The position numbers and the translations under genes are program-made. The notes beneath the pieces were generated by a model, which searched no databases, had not been told where the DNA came from, and saw nothing but the letters and a program-made list of their open reading frames with translations. 64,000 nucleotides of DNA from Burkholderiales bacterium (lineage in GTDB: Bacteria > Pseudomonadota > Gammaproteobacteria > Burkholderiales > Burkholderiaceae_C), in NCBI GenBank assembly GCA_017307865.1, contig JAFKGE010000015.1, positions 1 through 64,000 on the forward strand. The letters run 5' to 3'. Positions 45,385-54,707 of this stretch are shown here, piece after piece (the first letter of the stretch is position 1; every line of letters begins with the position of its first letter).

Positions 45385-47649
45385 ATGGCCCTGCTTCAAG
45401 GCACGTCGTTGAACCAACGTTTGGTGCAGGCACGCCGCACGCTGCTCAGCGCGGCCATCCTCAACGGCGCCTCGGTGGCCGTCGGCATGGCGCTGGTGGT
45501 CGCCGTCATGTACGCCGCGCTCGGCATGGCGGCCGCATCCAACGCCAGCGTGGGCACCATCATCGCCCTCATTTCCGACACGCCGCGCGCGCGCCGCGGC
45601 AAGTTCTCGCATCTGCTGGCCGCCCCGCTGCTGGGCCTGCCGCTGTTCCTGGCGGTGCAGTTGCTGCGTGGACACCCGGTCGAGCTGGGCCTGCTGCTGG
45701 TGCCCGCCACCTTCCTGGCCTTTCTGTCGACCGCCTGGGGCCGCGCCGGCATGCCGGTGGCGGCGGCGGTGATGTTCGCCATGCTGCTGGCCATGGCGCC
45801 GCAGCCGGCCAGCAGCCTGCAGGAGGCCCTGCTGCGCACCGCCTGGTGCGCTTGCGGCGCCTTCCTGTACGTGCTGTACGCCACGGCCAGCAACGCCCTG
45901 CTGAATGGGCGCTATAGAACCCAGACCATGGCCAGCGTGCTGCTGAGCGTGGCGGCGCTGATGCGCACCCATGCCGGCCGCTTCACGCGCGTGCCGGCCG
46001 ACTCGGCGCAGGCCGACGATCCGCGCGCCGTCGGCGACGTGCTGCAGCGCCAGGCCGCGTTGGCCGAGCAGCTGCAGGCCGCGCGCGACCTGATTCTCGA
46101 ATCGCCCAGCACGCCGCGGCGCCAGCGCCTGGCCGGCATGCTGATCGTGGTGCTGGAGCTGCGCGACCGCCTGATTGCCGGCGAGCTGGACATCGAACGC
46201 CTGCAGGCCATCCAGCCCGCCGCCCTGGCGCCGCTGGCCGCCACGCTGGACACCATGGCCGACGAGGTGGCGGCGCTGGCCGACGCCATGCTGCTGGGCC
46301 GAACGCCCGAGCCGGCCAGCGACCACCGCGCTGCGCTGCAAGCCCTGCGCGACCGGGCCGAAGCCCTGGCCGCCGCCAACCCGCACGACGACGAGATCCT
46401 GGAGCGCGCCGCGTTGGTGCGCAGCGTCTGCGTGCGCGTGGGCGACGAAGACGCCGCCGTGCGCCAGCTGACCGCCCTGGCCCGGGGCGAGCAGGCGCCC
46501 CAGCTGTCGGCTGTTCGGCGCGGCTGGCAGCTGTTCGTCAGTCCGGCCTACTGGTCCATCCAGCCGCTGCTGGGCGTGTGGCACTGGCGCCAGCCGGCGC
46601 TGCGCCATGCGCTGCGCGCGGCGCTGGCCATCGGCGCCGGCTACACGCTGGCACGCCTGCTGCCCTGGGGTTCGCGCGACTACTGGGTGTTGCTGACCAT
46701 CGTCGTCGTGCTGCGCGGCAGCCTGGCGCAAACGCTGGAGCGGCGCAACGCACGCGTGGCGGGCACGCTGGTCGGCAGCGGGCTGGCCGTGGGCCTGCTG
46801 GCGCTGCACCCGCCGGCCGCCGTGCTGCTGCTGGTGGTGGTGGTCGCCCAGGGCGTGGCCCACGCCTTCGTGGTGCGCCACTACGCCACCACCGCGCTGG
46901 CCGGCTCGGTGATGGGCCTGCTGCTGGCCCACCTGCTGTACAGCGGCGACAAACCCGCCCTCGACTTCATCGAGCGCGTGGGCGACACCCTGCTGGGCAC
47001 CGGCATCGCCTGGGCCTTTTCGTACGTGCTGCCCTCGTGGGAGCGCCACCAGATCGCCGACACCGTGCGCCGCGTGGCCCGCGCCATGGGGCGCCACGCC
47101 CGGTTCTCGCTGGCACTGGCCACGCTGGCCGAGGTCACGGGCCAGCCCGAGCTGGCTTGGCGCCTGGCCCGGCGCGAAGCCTACGACGCGCTGTCGGCCC
47201 TGGTGCTGGCCAGCAACCGCGCGCTGGTCGAGCCGCGCGCCGTGCGCCCGCCCATCGCTGCGCTGGAGCAGCTGCAGGGCCACGGCTACCAGCTGCTCGG
47301 CCAGCTCAGCGCCATCCAGTCGATCCTGCTGCTGCGGCGCCAGCGCCTGCAGCTGGATGCCGTGCAACCCGCGCTCGACGCGGCGGCGCGCGTCATCGAG
47401 GAGGCGCTGGACATGACGCGCCCCTGGCAGCCGTCCGAACCCCATGTCCACGACGCGGACGACGCGCCGCTGCTGGGCTCGGCCGTGCCAGAGGTCCTGC
47501 CCGACCCGTTCGAGTCCGACTCCAGCGCCTGGCTGCTGCGCCGCCTGGCCCTGGCCTGCCGCCTGGCCGGCGCGGTGCGCGCCGATGCCGACCGCGTGCT
47601 GGCCGAGCTGGCGCCCGGTTCGCCAGAGCCCGTGCCCGCCCGCGCCTGA
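45385..47649 (+). CDS. FUSC-family inner-membrane transporter
   Basis: This 754-residue protein has two bundles of membrane helices (about 30-165 and 410-545) and a cytoplasmic domain after each, the YccS/YhfK-like FUSC arrangement. The second bundle carries the aromatic-acid exporter-type block SRDYWVLLTIVVVLRGSLAQ. Related proteins export aromatic acids or fusaric acid, but no adaptor partner lies beside it. It is divergent from greB with 31 bp between starts. Confidence 0.88.
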   Translation: MALLQGTSLNQRLVQARRTLLSAAILNGASVAVGMALVVAVMYAALGMAAASNASVGTIIALISDTPRARRGKFSHLLAAPLLGLPLFLAVQLLRGHPVELGLLLVPATFLAFLSTAWGRAGMPVAAAVMFAMLLAMAPQPASSLQEALLRTAWCACGAFLYVLYATASNALLNGRYRTQTMASVLLSVAALMRTHAGRFTRVPADSAQADDPRAVGDVLQRQAALAEQLQAARDLILESPSTPRRQRLAGMLIVVLELRDRLIAGELDIERLQAIQPAALAPLAATLDTMADEVAALADAMLLGRTPEPASDHRAALQALRDRAEALAAANPHDDEILERAALVRSVCVRVGDEDAAVRQLTALARGEQAPQLSAVRRGWQLFVSPAYWSIQPLLGVWHWRQPALRHALRAALAIGAGYTLARLLPWGSRDYWVLLTIVVVLRGSLAQTLERRNARVAGTLVGSGLAVGLLALHPPAAVLLLVVVVAQGVAHAFVVRHYATTALAGSVMGLLLAHLLYSGDKPALDFIERVGDTLLGTGIAWAFSYVLPSWERHQIADTVRRVARAMGRHARFSLALATLAEVTGQPELAWRLARREAYDALSALVLASNRALVEPRAVRPPIAALEQLQGHGYQLLGQLSAIQSILLLRRQRLQLDAVQPALDAAARVIEEALDMTRPWQPSEPHVHDADDAPLLGSAVPEVLPDPFESDSSAWLLRRLALACRLAGAVRADADRVLAELAPGSPEPVPARA

Positions 47650-47660
47650 ACGCCCGCGTC

Positions 47661-48873
47661 TCAGGCCCGGGCCGCCGCCGGCGCCGCCATGAAGCGCCAG
47701 GCCACCCACCAGCCCAGCGCCTGCGTGGCCACCAGCAGCGCCACCGTGCCCGCCCAACCGCCGTGGGCGTAGGCCACGCCGCCCACCCAGGCACCGCAAA
47801 AGCCGCCGGCGTAGTAGGCGGTGTAATACAGGCCGCTGGCCAGCGAGCGGCCGTGGTCGATGCGATAGGCGATGTAGCTGAGCGTGGCCGACTGCGTGAT
47901 GAAGGTGCCGCAGGACGCCAGCGCCAAGCCGGTCACGATGCCCGCCACCGAGGGCAGCAGCGTCACCAGCACGCCCAGGCCCGCCAGGCCGACCGACAGC
48001 AGGATGGTGCGCCGCGCGCCCAGGCGCGGAATCCAGCGCCCCGCCAGCGGCGTGACCACCACCCCGATCAGGTAGACCCCGAACACGTTGGCCAGGGCAG
48101 CCGGGCTGAAGTGGTAGGGCGCCGCCGCCAGGTGAAAGTTGACGAAGGTAAACATGCCGACCTGCGCGAACAGCGCGGTAAAGCCCAGCGCGCCCGCCGC
48201 CTGCAGCGCCGGATGGCGCAGCAGCGCCATCAGCGTGGCCAGGGTGCTGGCCACCCGCCGGTCGGCCACGAAATGGCGCGAGGCCGGCAGCACGCGCCAC
48301 ACCAGCACGCCGCCGGCCACGTTGAGCAGGGCCATCACGCCGAAGGCCGCGCGCCAGGACATGTAGTCGGGTCAGGTGCCCCAGCAGAAAGCGCCCCAGA
48401 AAGCCGCCCAGCACGCTGCCGGTGATGTACAGCGTCATCACCCGCACCATCGCCGCGGCGCGAAACTCCTCGCCGATGTAGGCAATGGCCACCACCGTCA
48501 CGCCCGGCACCGCCAGGCCCTGCACGAAGCGCCACACCGTCAGGCCGTGCACCGTCTGCACGCCGATCATGGCCGCCGTGGGCAGTGCCAGCGCGAACAC
48601 CGAAGCCACCACCAGCGCCTTGCGCCCCAGCGCGTCCGACATCATGCCCATCAGCGGCGACAGCAGCGCCACCCCCAGCACCGTGGCCCCCACCGCACGG
48701 CCGATCTCGACCACGGTGGCGTTCAGATCGCGCTGCAGCTCGGGCAGGATGGACTGCACCGAATACACCTGCAAGAAGGCAAACACGCCGACCAGCGCAA
48801 TCGTCACCAGCAACAGCGGACCGGGACGGTCGTTGAAGTCGGCGGACGAGGCAGGCGTGGGGGCAGCGGACAT
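47661..48873 (-). pseudogene. MFS transporter interrupted by a one-base frameshift
   Basis: Two reading frames together make a complete 12-helix MFS exporter. The first covers 48873 to about 48370 (from [20 protein letters not shown] through GSVLGGFLGRFLLGHLT). The second runs from about 48370 to 47661 (from DYMSWRAAFGVMALLNVAGG to the end). The break is a G run at 48369-48371; removing one G joins the frames as HLT-DYMSWRAAFG and gives about 403 residues, the normal size. As written it would make a truncated protein of about six helices. It may be a true mutation or a sequencing error. Confidence 0.85.
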
Positions 48874-49010
48874 GGGCACGGTGCCAGACGAAGGATGCAC
48901 CCGTGACGCCGGCGAAATGGCAAGGGGCCCGAGTCTACGCCCGCCCCCGGCGCGGCGGGGTGCGCACATTGCGCACAATCGGGGGGCGCCCGCGAGCGCC
49001 CTGCCCCGCC

Positions 49011-51623
49011 ATGAACGCCACCGACCTGACCGCCCACACCCCCATGATGGCGCAATACCTGCGCCTGAAAGCCGACTTTCCCGACACCCTGCTGTTCTAC
49101 CGCATGGGTGACTTCTACGAGATGTTCTACGGCGACGCCGAGCGCGCCGCGGCGCTGCTGGACATCACGCTCACCGCGCGCGGGCAGTCGGCCGGGCAGC
49201 CGATCCCGATGGCGGGCGTGCCCTTTCACTCGGTGGACGGCTATCTGGCGCGCCTGATCAGGCTGGGCGAGTCGGTGGCGATCTGCGAGCAGGTGGGCGA
49301 CGTGGCCACCGCCAAGGGGCCGGTGGAGCGCAAGGTGGTGCGCGTGGTCACCCCTGGCACGCTGACCGACAGCGAGCTGATGAGCGACAAGAGCGAGTCG
49401 CTGCTGCTGGCCGTGCACGCCGGCGCGCGCGGGCGCGTGGGCCTGGCCTGGCTGGCCGTCACGCAGGGCCGCGTGCAGCTGGCCGAATGCGCCTTGGATG
49501 AATTGCCGGCCTGGCTGGAGCGCATCGCCCCCAGCGAGCTGCTGCTGGCGCAAGACGCTGCGCCCGCCTTCGAGCAGCGCCTGGCCGGCACGCGCGCCGC
49601 GCTCACACACCGCCCGGCCTTCCAGTTCGACGCCGCGCTGGGCCGCCGCAAGCTGCTGGAGCAGTTGCAGGCCGCCAGCCTGGCCGCCTGGGGCGCCGAC
49701 GACCTGCCGCAGGCGCACGCCGCCGCCGCCGCCCTGCTGGCCTACGCCGAGCACACGCAAGGCCGCGCGCTGACCCACGTGCGGGCGCTGGCGGTGGAGC
49801 GCGCCGGCGAGCTGATCGAGCTGCCCGCCAGCACGCGCCGCAACCTGGAGCTGGTGCAGACCCTGCGCGGCGAGGACGCGCCCACGCTGCTGTCGCTGCT
49901 CGACACCTGCCTGACCGGCATGGGCAGCCGCTGCCTTCGGCGCTGGCTGCTGTCGCCCGCGCGCGAGCGCGCCGCCGCCCAGGCCCGCCACCAGGCCACC
50001 GCCGCGCTGCGCGAAGGTGGCTTGGCCGAGCGGCTGCGCGCGCAGCTCAAGGGCACCAGCGACGTGGAGCGCATCACCGCGCGCCTGGCGCTGGGCCAGG
50101 TGCGCCCGCGCGAGCTGGTGGCCTTGCGCCAGACACTACAAAAACAAGAGCTGTTCGCGCTTGTAGCGCGGGCGCCAGAGGCACTTTTGGCCTTGATTTC
50201 GGGTGACTTGGATCCGCCCGAAGCCGCCACCCAGCTGCTGCAGACCGCCCTGCTGGACGAACCCGCCGCGCTGCTGCGCGAAGGCGGCGTGATCGCCCCC
50301 GGCCTGGACGCCGAGCTGGACGAGCTGCGCGCCATCGCCGACAACTGCGACGCCTTTTTGCTGGAGCTGGAAGCGCGCGAGCGCACGCGCACCGGCATCG
50401 CCAACCTGCGCGTGCAGTTCAACAAGGTGCACGGCTTCTACATCGAGGTCAGCGCCGGCCAGGCCGCCAAGGTGCCCGACGACTACCGCCGCCGCCAGAC
50501 GCTGAAAAACGCCGAGCGCTTCATCACGCCCGAGCTCAAGACCTTCGAGGACAAGGCGCTGTCGGCGCAGGAGCGCGCGCTGGCGCGCGAGAAGTGGCTG
50601 TACGAGCAGTTGCTGGCCCAGCTGCAACCGCACGTGCCCCAGCTCACGCGCTTTGCCGGCGCCCTGGCCGCGCTCGACGCCCTGTGCGCGCTGGCCGAGC
50701 GCTCGCTGACGCTGGGCTGGTGCGCGCCGGTCTTCGTGCGCGAGCCCTGCATCGAAATCCGCGGCGGGCGCCACCCGGTCGTCGAAGCGCGCCTGCAAGA
50801 GACCAGCGGCACGCCCTTCATCGCCAACGACACGCTGCTCGGCCCCAAGGCGCGCATGCAGGTCATCACCGGCCCCAACATGGGCGGCAAGAGCACCTAC
50901 ATGCGCCAGGTGGCGCTGATCGCGCTGCTGGCCAGCATGGGCTCGTACGTGCCGGCGCAAAGCTGCCGCCTGGGCCCGCTGGATGCCATCCACACCCGCA
51001 TCGGCGCCGCCGACGACCTGGCCAACGCGCAGTCCACCTTCATGCTGGAGATGACCGAGGCGGCGCAGATCCTGCACACCGCCACGGCGCAGTCGCTGGT
51101 GCTGATGGACGAGATCGGCCGCGGCACCAGCACCTTCGACGGCCTGGCGCTGGCCTCGGGCATCGCCGCGCACCTGCACGACAAGGTGCAGGCCTTCACC
51201 CTGTTCGCCACGCACTACTTCGAGCTGACCGAGTTTCCGGCCACGCACCATGCGGCCTTCAACGTGCACGTGACCGCGGCCGAAACCACGGGGTCAGGCG
51301 GCCACGACATCGTCTTTTTGCACGAACTGCAGCCCGGCCCCGCCAGCCGCAGCTACGGCATCCAGGTGGCGCGCCTGGCCGGCGTGCCCGCCGCCGTCGT
51401 CAACCACGCGCGCCACGCGCTGGCCCAGCTGGAGCAAGGCGCCGCCGCGCATCAGGCGCAGGTCGATCTGTTTGCGCCGCCGCCGGCCGCCGCCGCGCCC
51501 GAACCCAGCGCGGTGGAGGCCGCCCTGGCCGCCATCGACCCCGACGCGCTCAGTCCGCGCGAAGCCTTAGACGCGCTGTATGGCCTGAAGCGGCGACTCG
51601 ATCCCAGCAAACCCCGTGCTTGA
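49011..51623 (+). CDS. mutS: DNA mismatch repair protein MutS
   Basis: This 870-residue ATPase recognises mismatches and starts repair with MutL. The N-terminal mismatch-binding motif appears as [20 protein letters not shown] with the F-x-E-type wedge. The Walker [21 protein letters not shown] starts near residue 621, and the later [12 protein letters not shown] motif is present. A copy of the dispersed repeat lies in frame in the lever region at 50133-50198. A near-normal overall length implies the repeat replaced sequence. It sits divergent from the broken MFS gene, with 137 bp between starts. Confidence 0.97.
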   Translation: MNATDLTAHTPMMAQYLRLKADFPDTLLFYRMGDFYEMFYGDAERAAALLDITLTARGQSAGQPIPMAGVPFHSVDGYLARLIRLGESVAICEQVGDVATAKGPVERKVVRVVTPGTLTDSELMSDKSESLLLAVHAGARGRVGLAWLAVTQGRVQLAECALDELPAWLERIAPSELLLAQDAAPAFEQRLAGTRAALTHRPAFQFDAALGRRKLLEQLQAASLAAWGADDLPQAHAAAAALLAYAEHTQGRALTHVRALAVERAGELIELPASTRRNLELVQTLRGEDAPTLLSLLDTCLTGMGSRCLRRWLLSPARERAAAQARHQATAALREGGLAERLRAQLKGTSDVERITARLALGQVRPRELVALRQTLQKQELFALVARAPEALLALISGDLDPPEAATQLLQTALLDEPAALLREGGVIAPGLDAELDELRAIADNCDAFLLELEARERTRTGIANLRVQFNKVHGFYIEVSAGQAAKVPDDYRRRQTLKNAERFITPELKTFEDKALSAQERALAREKWLYEQLLAQLQPHVPQLTRFAGALAALDALCALAERSLTLGWCAPVFVREPCIEIRGGRHPVVEARLQETSGTPFIANDTLLGPKARMQVITGPNMGGKSTYMRQVALIALLASMGSYVPAQSCRLGPLDAIHTRIGAADDLANAQSTFMLEMTEAAQILHTATAQSLVLMDEIGRGTSTFDGLALASGIAAHLHDKVQAFTLFATHYFELTEFPATHHAAFNVHVTAAETTGSGGHDIVFLHELQPGPASRSYGIQVARLAGVPAAVVNHARHALAQLEQGAAAHQAQVDLFAPPPAAAAPEPSAVEAALAAIDPDALSPREALDALYGLKRRLDPSKPRA
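50133..50198 (+). repeat. Dispersed palindromic repeat inside mutS
   Basis: ACTACAAAAACAAGAGCTGT, TCGCGCTTGTAGCGCGGGCG and CCAGAGGCACTTTTGGCCTT follow the full order of the repeat consensus, including its right-hand GGCACTTTTGG end. The stretch encodes [20 protein letters not shown] of MutS. Confidence 0.75.
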
Positions 51624-51648
51624 CCGCGCGGATTGGACTGCCGGAAAA

Positions 51649-51667
51649 TGTAGTTTTAAACACTACA
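51649..51667 (+). promoter_or_regulatory. Operator of the Phd-PIN toxin-antitoxin pair
   Basis: TGTAGT and ACTACA form a perfect 6-bp inverted repeat around TTTAAAC, 13 bp upstream of the antitoxin start. Phd/YefM antitoxins bind such palindromes to repress their own operon. Confidence 0.65.
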
Positions 51668-51680
51668 TGAAGGCCAAGGC

Positions 51681-51917
51681 ATGAAAAGCATCTCCGCCGC
51701 CGAAGCCAACCGCCACTTCTCCGCCCTGCTGCGCGACGTGGCGGCCGGCCAGACCATCACCGTGCTCTCGCGCGGCAAACCCGTGGCGACGATCGCGCAG
51801 CCGCGGGCGCAGGCGGCCGGGCGCGGCGCCGCCAAGCGGCGGCTGCTGGCGCGTCTTCAACAACAGGCGCCGACGGGTACTCGCCATTGGGCGCGGGACG
51901 AACTGTACGAAAGCTGA
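51681..51917 (+). CDS. Phd/YefM-type antitoxin
   Basis: This 78-residue protein has the Phd fold opening SISAAEANRHFSALLRDVAA and the ITVLSRGKPVATIAQP strand region. The basic C-terminal tail would wrap and block the PIN toxin encoded four bases downstream. A perfect TGTAGT/ACTACA palindrome sits upstream. The pair lies between mutS and dbpA and shows no link to either. Confidence 0.9.
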   Translation: MKSISAAEANRHFSALLRDVAAGQTITVLSRGKPVATIAQPRAQAAGRGAAKRRLLARLQQQAPTGTRHWARDELYES

Positions 51918-51920
51918 TCC

Positions 51921-52370
51921 GTGCGCGTCGCCCTCGACACCAACATCCTGGCCTACGCCGAAGGCCTGGGCGATGCCGCGCGCTGCACGGCGGCGCGGCG
52001 TTTGATCGAGCACCTGCCCAGCGACCAAACCTTGCTGCCGGCGCAAACCCTCGGCGAGCTGTTCCGCGTGCTCACGGCCAAAGCCCGGCGCACGCCCGCT
52101 GAAGCCCGCGACGCCGTCCTGAGCTGGGCCGACACGTTCGAGGTGGCCGACTCCACCTGGCCGGCCTTTCAGTCCGCCTTCGACCTGACGGTGGACCACC
52201 AGTTGCCCCTGTGGGACGCCCTGATCCTCGCCGTGTCCGCCGAGCAGCGCTGCCGCGTGCTGCTGTCAGAGGATTTTCAGGACGGCTTTACTTGGAGCGG
52301 TGTCACCGTGGTCAACCCGTTTGCAGACCCACCTTCCCCCTTGCTTGCGGGATTGGAAAGTGACCGGTGA
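51921..52370 (+). CDS. PIN-domain toxin (VapC-like)
   Basis: This 149-residue protein has the PIN signature: VALDTNILAYAEG (first catalytic Asp), a glutamate in QTLGELFRVL, and acidic residues in LWDALILAVSAEQ and LSEDFQDG. It would act as an RNA-cutting toxin held by the Phd-type antitoxin. The GTG start at 51921 is three bases after the antitoxin stop, so translation is likely coupled. Confidence 0.9.
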   Translation: MRVALDTNILAYAEGLGDAARCTAARRLIEHLPSDQTLLPAQTLGELFRVLTAKARRTPAEARDAVLSWADTFEVADSTWPAFQSAFDLTVDHQLPLWDALILAVSAEQRCRVLLSEDFQDGFTWSGVTVVNPFADPPSPLLAGLESDR

Positions 52371-52418
52371 CTGACAGCGGGTGCGCCTCTGGCGCCGCGA
52401 AGGTCGATAGCCTCGCGG

Positions 52419-53837
52419 CTACGCCTTCCCCACCCGCCGCACCGACACCTTCCTGCCCTTGATGCGCCCGCCGTTCAGCCGCTCCAGCGCCTCTTCGCCA
52501 ATGTCACGCGCCACGGCCACGTAGGTCGCGTACTCCATCACCTGAATCTTGCCCACCTGCTCGCGCGTGAAGCCGGCCTCGCCGGTCAGCGCGCCCAGCA
52601 CGTCGCCGGCGCGGATTTTTTCCTTGCGACCGCCCACGATCTGCAGCGTGCTCATGGGCGCGCGCAGGGGCGCCCCGGCGGCCGGCGTGAGCGTGTCCAC
52701 GGCCCGCCATTGCGAGGTCTGCCCGGTGAACTGCTCGATGCGGCCGACGCGGCCCATGTCCTCCATCGTCGCCAGGCTGAGCGCCAGGCCGGTCGCGCCC
52801 GCGCGCCCGGTGCGGCCGATGCGGTGCACGTGCACCTCGGCATCGGGCGTGATGTCGACGTTGATCACCGCCGCCAGCTGCGTGATGTCCAGCCCGCGCG
52901 CCGCCAGGTCGGTGGCCACCAGCACCGAGCAGCTGCGGTTGGCAAACTGCACCAGCACCTGGTCGCGATCGCGCTGCTCCAGCTCGCCGTGCAGCGCCAG
53001 CGCATCGAAACCCTGCGCCTGCAGCAGCTCCACCAGCGCCCTGCACTGCTGGCGCGTGTTGCAAAAGGCCAGCGTGCTCTCGGGCCGAAAGTGCGCCAGC
53101 AGCTTGGCCACGGTGGGCAGCCGCTCGGCGGGCGCCACCTCGAAAAACAGCTCGCGGATGTGCGCGCTGGCGTGCCGCACATCGACCTTGACGGTTTGCG
53201 GATCACGCATGAACTGCTTGGCCAGCCGCGCGATGTCATCCGGGTAGGTGGCGGAGAACAGCAGCGTCTGCCGCTCCTTCGGGCACTGGCGCATGACCTT
53301 GACCATGTCGTCGTGAAAGCCCATGTCCAGCATGCGATCGGCCTCGTCCAGCACCAGGGTGTTCAGCGCGTCCAGCCGCAGGGTCTCGCGAAACAGGTGA
53401 TCGAGCACGCGCCCCGGCGTGCCGATGGCGATGTGCGCGCCGTGCTCCAGGTTGGCCGCCTGCCCGCGCAGCGGCACGCCCCCGCACAGCGTGACGACCT
53501 TGATGTTGTCCTCGGCGCGCGCCAGGCGCCGCACCTCGGCCGCCACCTGATCGGCCAGTTCGCGCGTGGGGCACAGCACCAGCGCCTGCACCGCAAAGCG
53601 GCGCGCATCCAACCGGGCCAGCAGGGTCAGCGCAAAGGCGGCGGTCTTGCCGCTGCCGGTCTTGGCCTGGGCGATCAGGTCCCGGCCCTGCAGGGCCAGC
53701 GGCAGGCTGGCCGCCTGGATGGGGGTCATCTCCAGATAGCCCAGCTGCTGCAAATTGGCCTGCATGGCCGGCGTGAGCGGCAAGCGGGCAAACGATGTGG
53801 CGCCGGGGCCGGGCGATGCGGAAGATTCGTGGGTCAT
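52419..53837 (-). CDS. dbpA: ATP-dependent RNA helicase DbpA
   Basis: This 472-residue DEAD-box helicase works on 23S rRNA during large-subunit assembly. It has AQAKTGSGKTAAFAL (Walker A), LVLDEADRMLDMGF (DEAD), SATYPDD and the HRIGRTGRAG motif. The C-terminal 75 residues form the DbpA RNA-binding domain, with RAGDVLGALTGEAGFTREQV and NGGRIKGRKVSVRRV. That domain and the total length separate DbpA from other DEAD-box proteins. Confidence 0.95.
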   Translation of the reverse strand: MTHESSASPGPGATSFARLPLTPAMQANLQQLGYLEMTPIQAASLPLALQGRDLIAQAKTGSGKTAAFALTLLARLDARRFAVQALVLCPTRELADQVAAEVRRLARAEDNIKVVTLCGGVPLRGQAANLEHGAHIAIGTPGRVLDHLFRETLRLDALNTLVLDEADRMLDMGFHDDMVKVMRQCPKERQTLLFSATYPDDIARLAKQFMRDPQTVKVDVRHASAHIRELFFEVAPAERLPTVAKLLAHFRPESTLAFCNTRQQCRALVELLQAQGFDALALHGELEQRDRDQVLVQFANRSCSVLVATDLAARGLDITQLAAVINVDITPDAEVHVHRIGRTGRAGATGLALSLATMEDMGRVGRIEQFTGQTSQWRAVDTLTPAAGAPLRAPMSTLQIVGGRKEKIRAGDVLGALTGEAGFTREQVGKIQVMEYATYVAVARDIGEEALERLNGGRIKGRKVSVRRVGKA

Positions 53838-53894
53838 GGGTGATTATCGGAAAGGCTGGCCCTACACTTCGCCCCGGTGATCCCGACGCACAGC

Positions 53895-54704
53895 ATGAGC
53901 TCCATCGTCTTCTCCCACGGCAACAGCTTTCCGGCCAGCACCTACGGCGTGATGCTGGGCAGCCTGCGCCGGCGCGGCTACGCCGTGGCCGCCATCGAAA
54001 AGTTCGGCCACGACCCGCAGTATCCCGTCACCGACAACTGGCCGCGGCTGGTGCAGCAGCTGGCCGACTTCGCCGCGCAGCAGAAGGCGGCCGACCAGGG
54101 GCAGGCGCCGGTGCTGGTCGGCCATTCGCTGGGCGGCATCCTGAGCCTGATGTGCGCCGCGCGCCACCCCGAACTGGCGCGCGCGGTGGTGATGCTCGAC
54201 TCGCCCGTGCTGGGCGGCTGGCGCGCCGGCGCGGTGCGCGTGGTCAAGCGCACGGTACTGATGCAGCGCTTTTCACCCGCACAAACCAGCCGCAGGCGGC
54301 GCGATCAGTGGGACGACCGCGAGGCCGTCTATCAGCACTTTGCCGGCAAGAAGCTGTTTGCCCGCTGGGACCCGCAGGTGCTGCGCGACTACGTCGACCA
54401 CGGCACGGTGGACGCCGACGGCACCTGGCGCCTGGCCTTTGACCGCGAGATCGAGTCGCGCATCTACGAGACCCTGCCGCACAACCTGGACCGCCTGCTG
54501 CGCCGCCACCCGCTCAAATGCCCGCTGGCCTTTGTCGGCGGCCTGCAGTCGGCCGAGATGAAGCAGGTGGGCGGCATCGATTCCACCGCGCGCCTGGCCC
54601 GCGGGCGCGTGACGATGCTGGAAGGCACGCACCTGTTCCCGATGGAAAAGCCCCTGGCCACGGCCGCCGCCATCGAGGCCAGCCTGCGCGGCATGGGCAT
54701 CTGA
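53895..54704 (+). CDS. Alpha/beta hydrolase
   Basis: This 269-residue protein has the alpha/beta hydrolase fold. The nucleophile elbow is GHSLGGILSL (serine of G-H-S-L-G), the oxyanion region is IVFSHGNSFPA and the late histidine lies in MLEGTHLFPMEKP. The substrate is unknown. An in-frame GTG at 53877 could add six residues. It lies divergent from dbpA and its stop is 3 bp from a convergent serine-hydrolase gene. Confidence 0.87.
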   Translation: MSSIVFSHGNSFPASTYGVMLGSLRRRGYAVAAIEKFGHDPQYPVTDNWPRLVQQLADFAAQQKAADQGQAPVLVGHSLGGILSLMCAARHPELARAVVMLDSPVLGGWRAGAVRVVKRTVLMQRFSPAQTSRRRRDQWDDREAVYQHFAGKKLFARWDPQVLRDYVDHGTVDADGTWRLAFDREIESRIYETLPHNLDRLLRRHPLKCPLAFVGGLQSAEMKQVGGIDSTARLARGRVTMLEGTHLFPMEKPLATAAAIEASLRGMGI

Positions 54705-54707
54705 GCT

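Noticed and set aside
45148..48362. Open frame continuing from the first half of the MFS gene to the greB region
   Set aside because: After the frameshift the translation turns into Gln/His/Gly/Arg-rich sequence antisense to the FUSC gene; the true C-terminal half lies in another frame.
48360..48375. Programmed frameshift in the MFS gene
   Set aside because: There is no slippery heptamer, stimulator or family precedent visible; a mutation or sequencing error is simpler.
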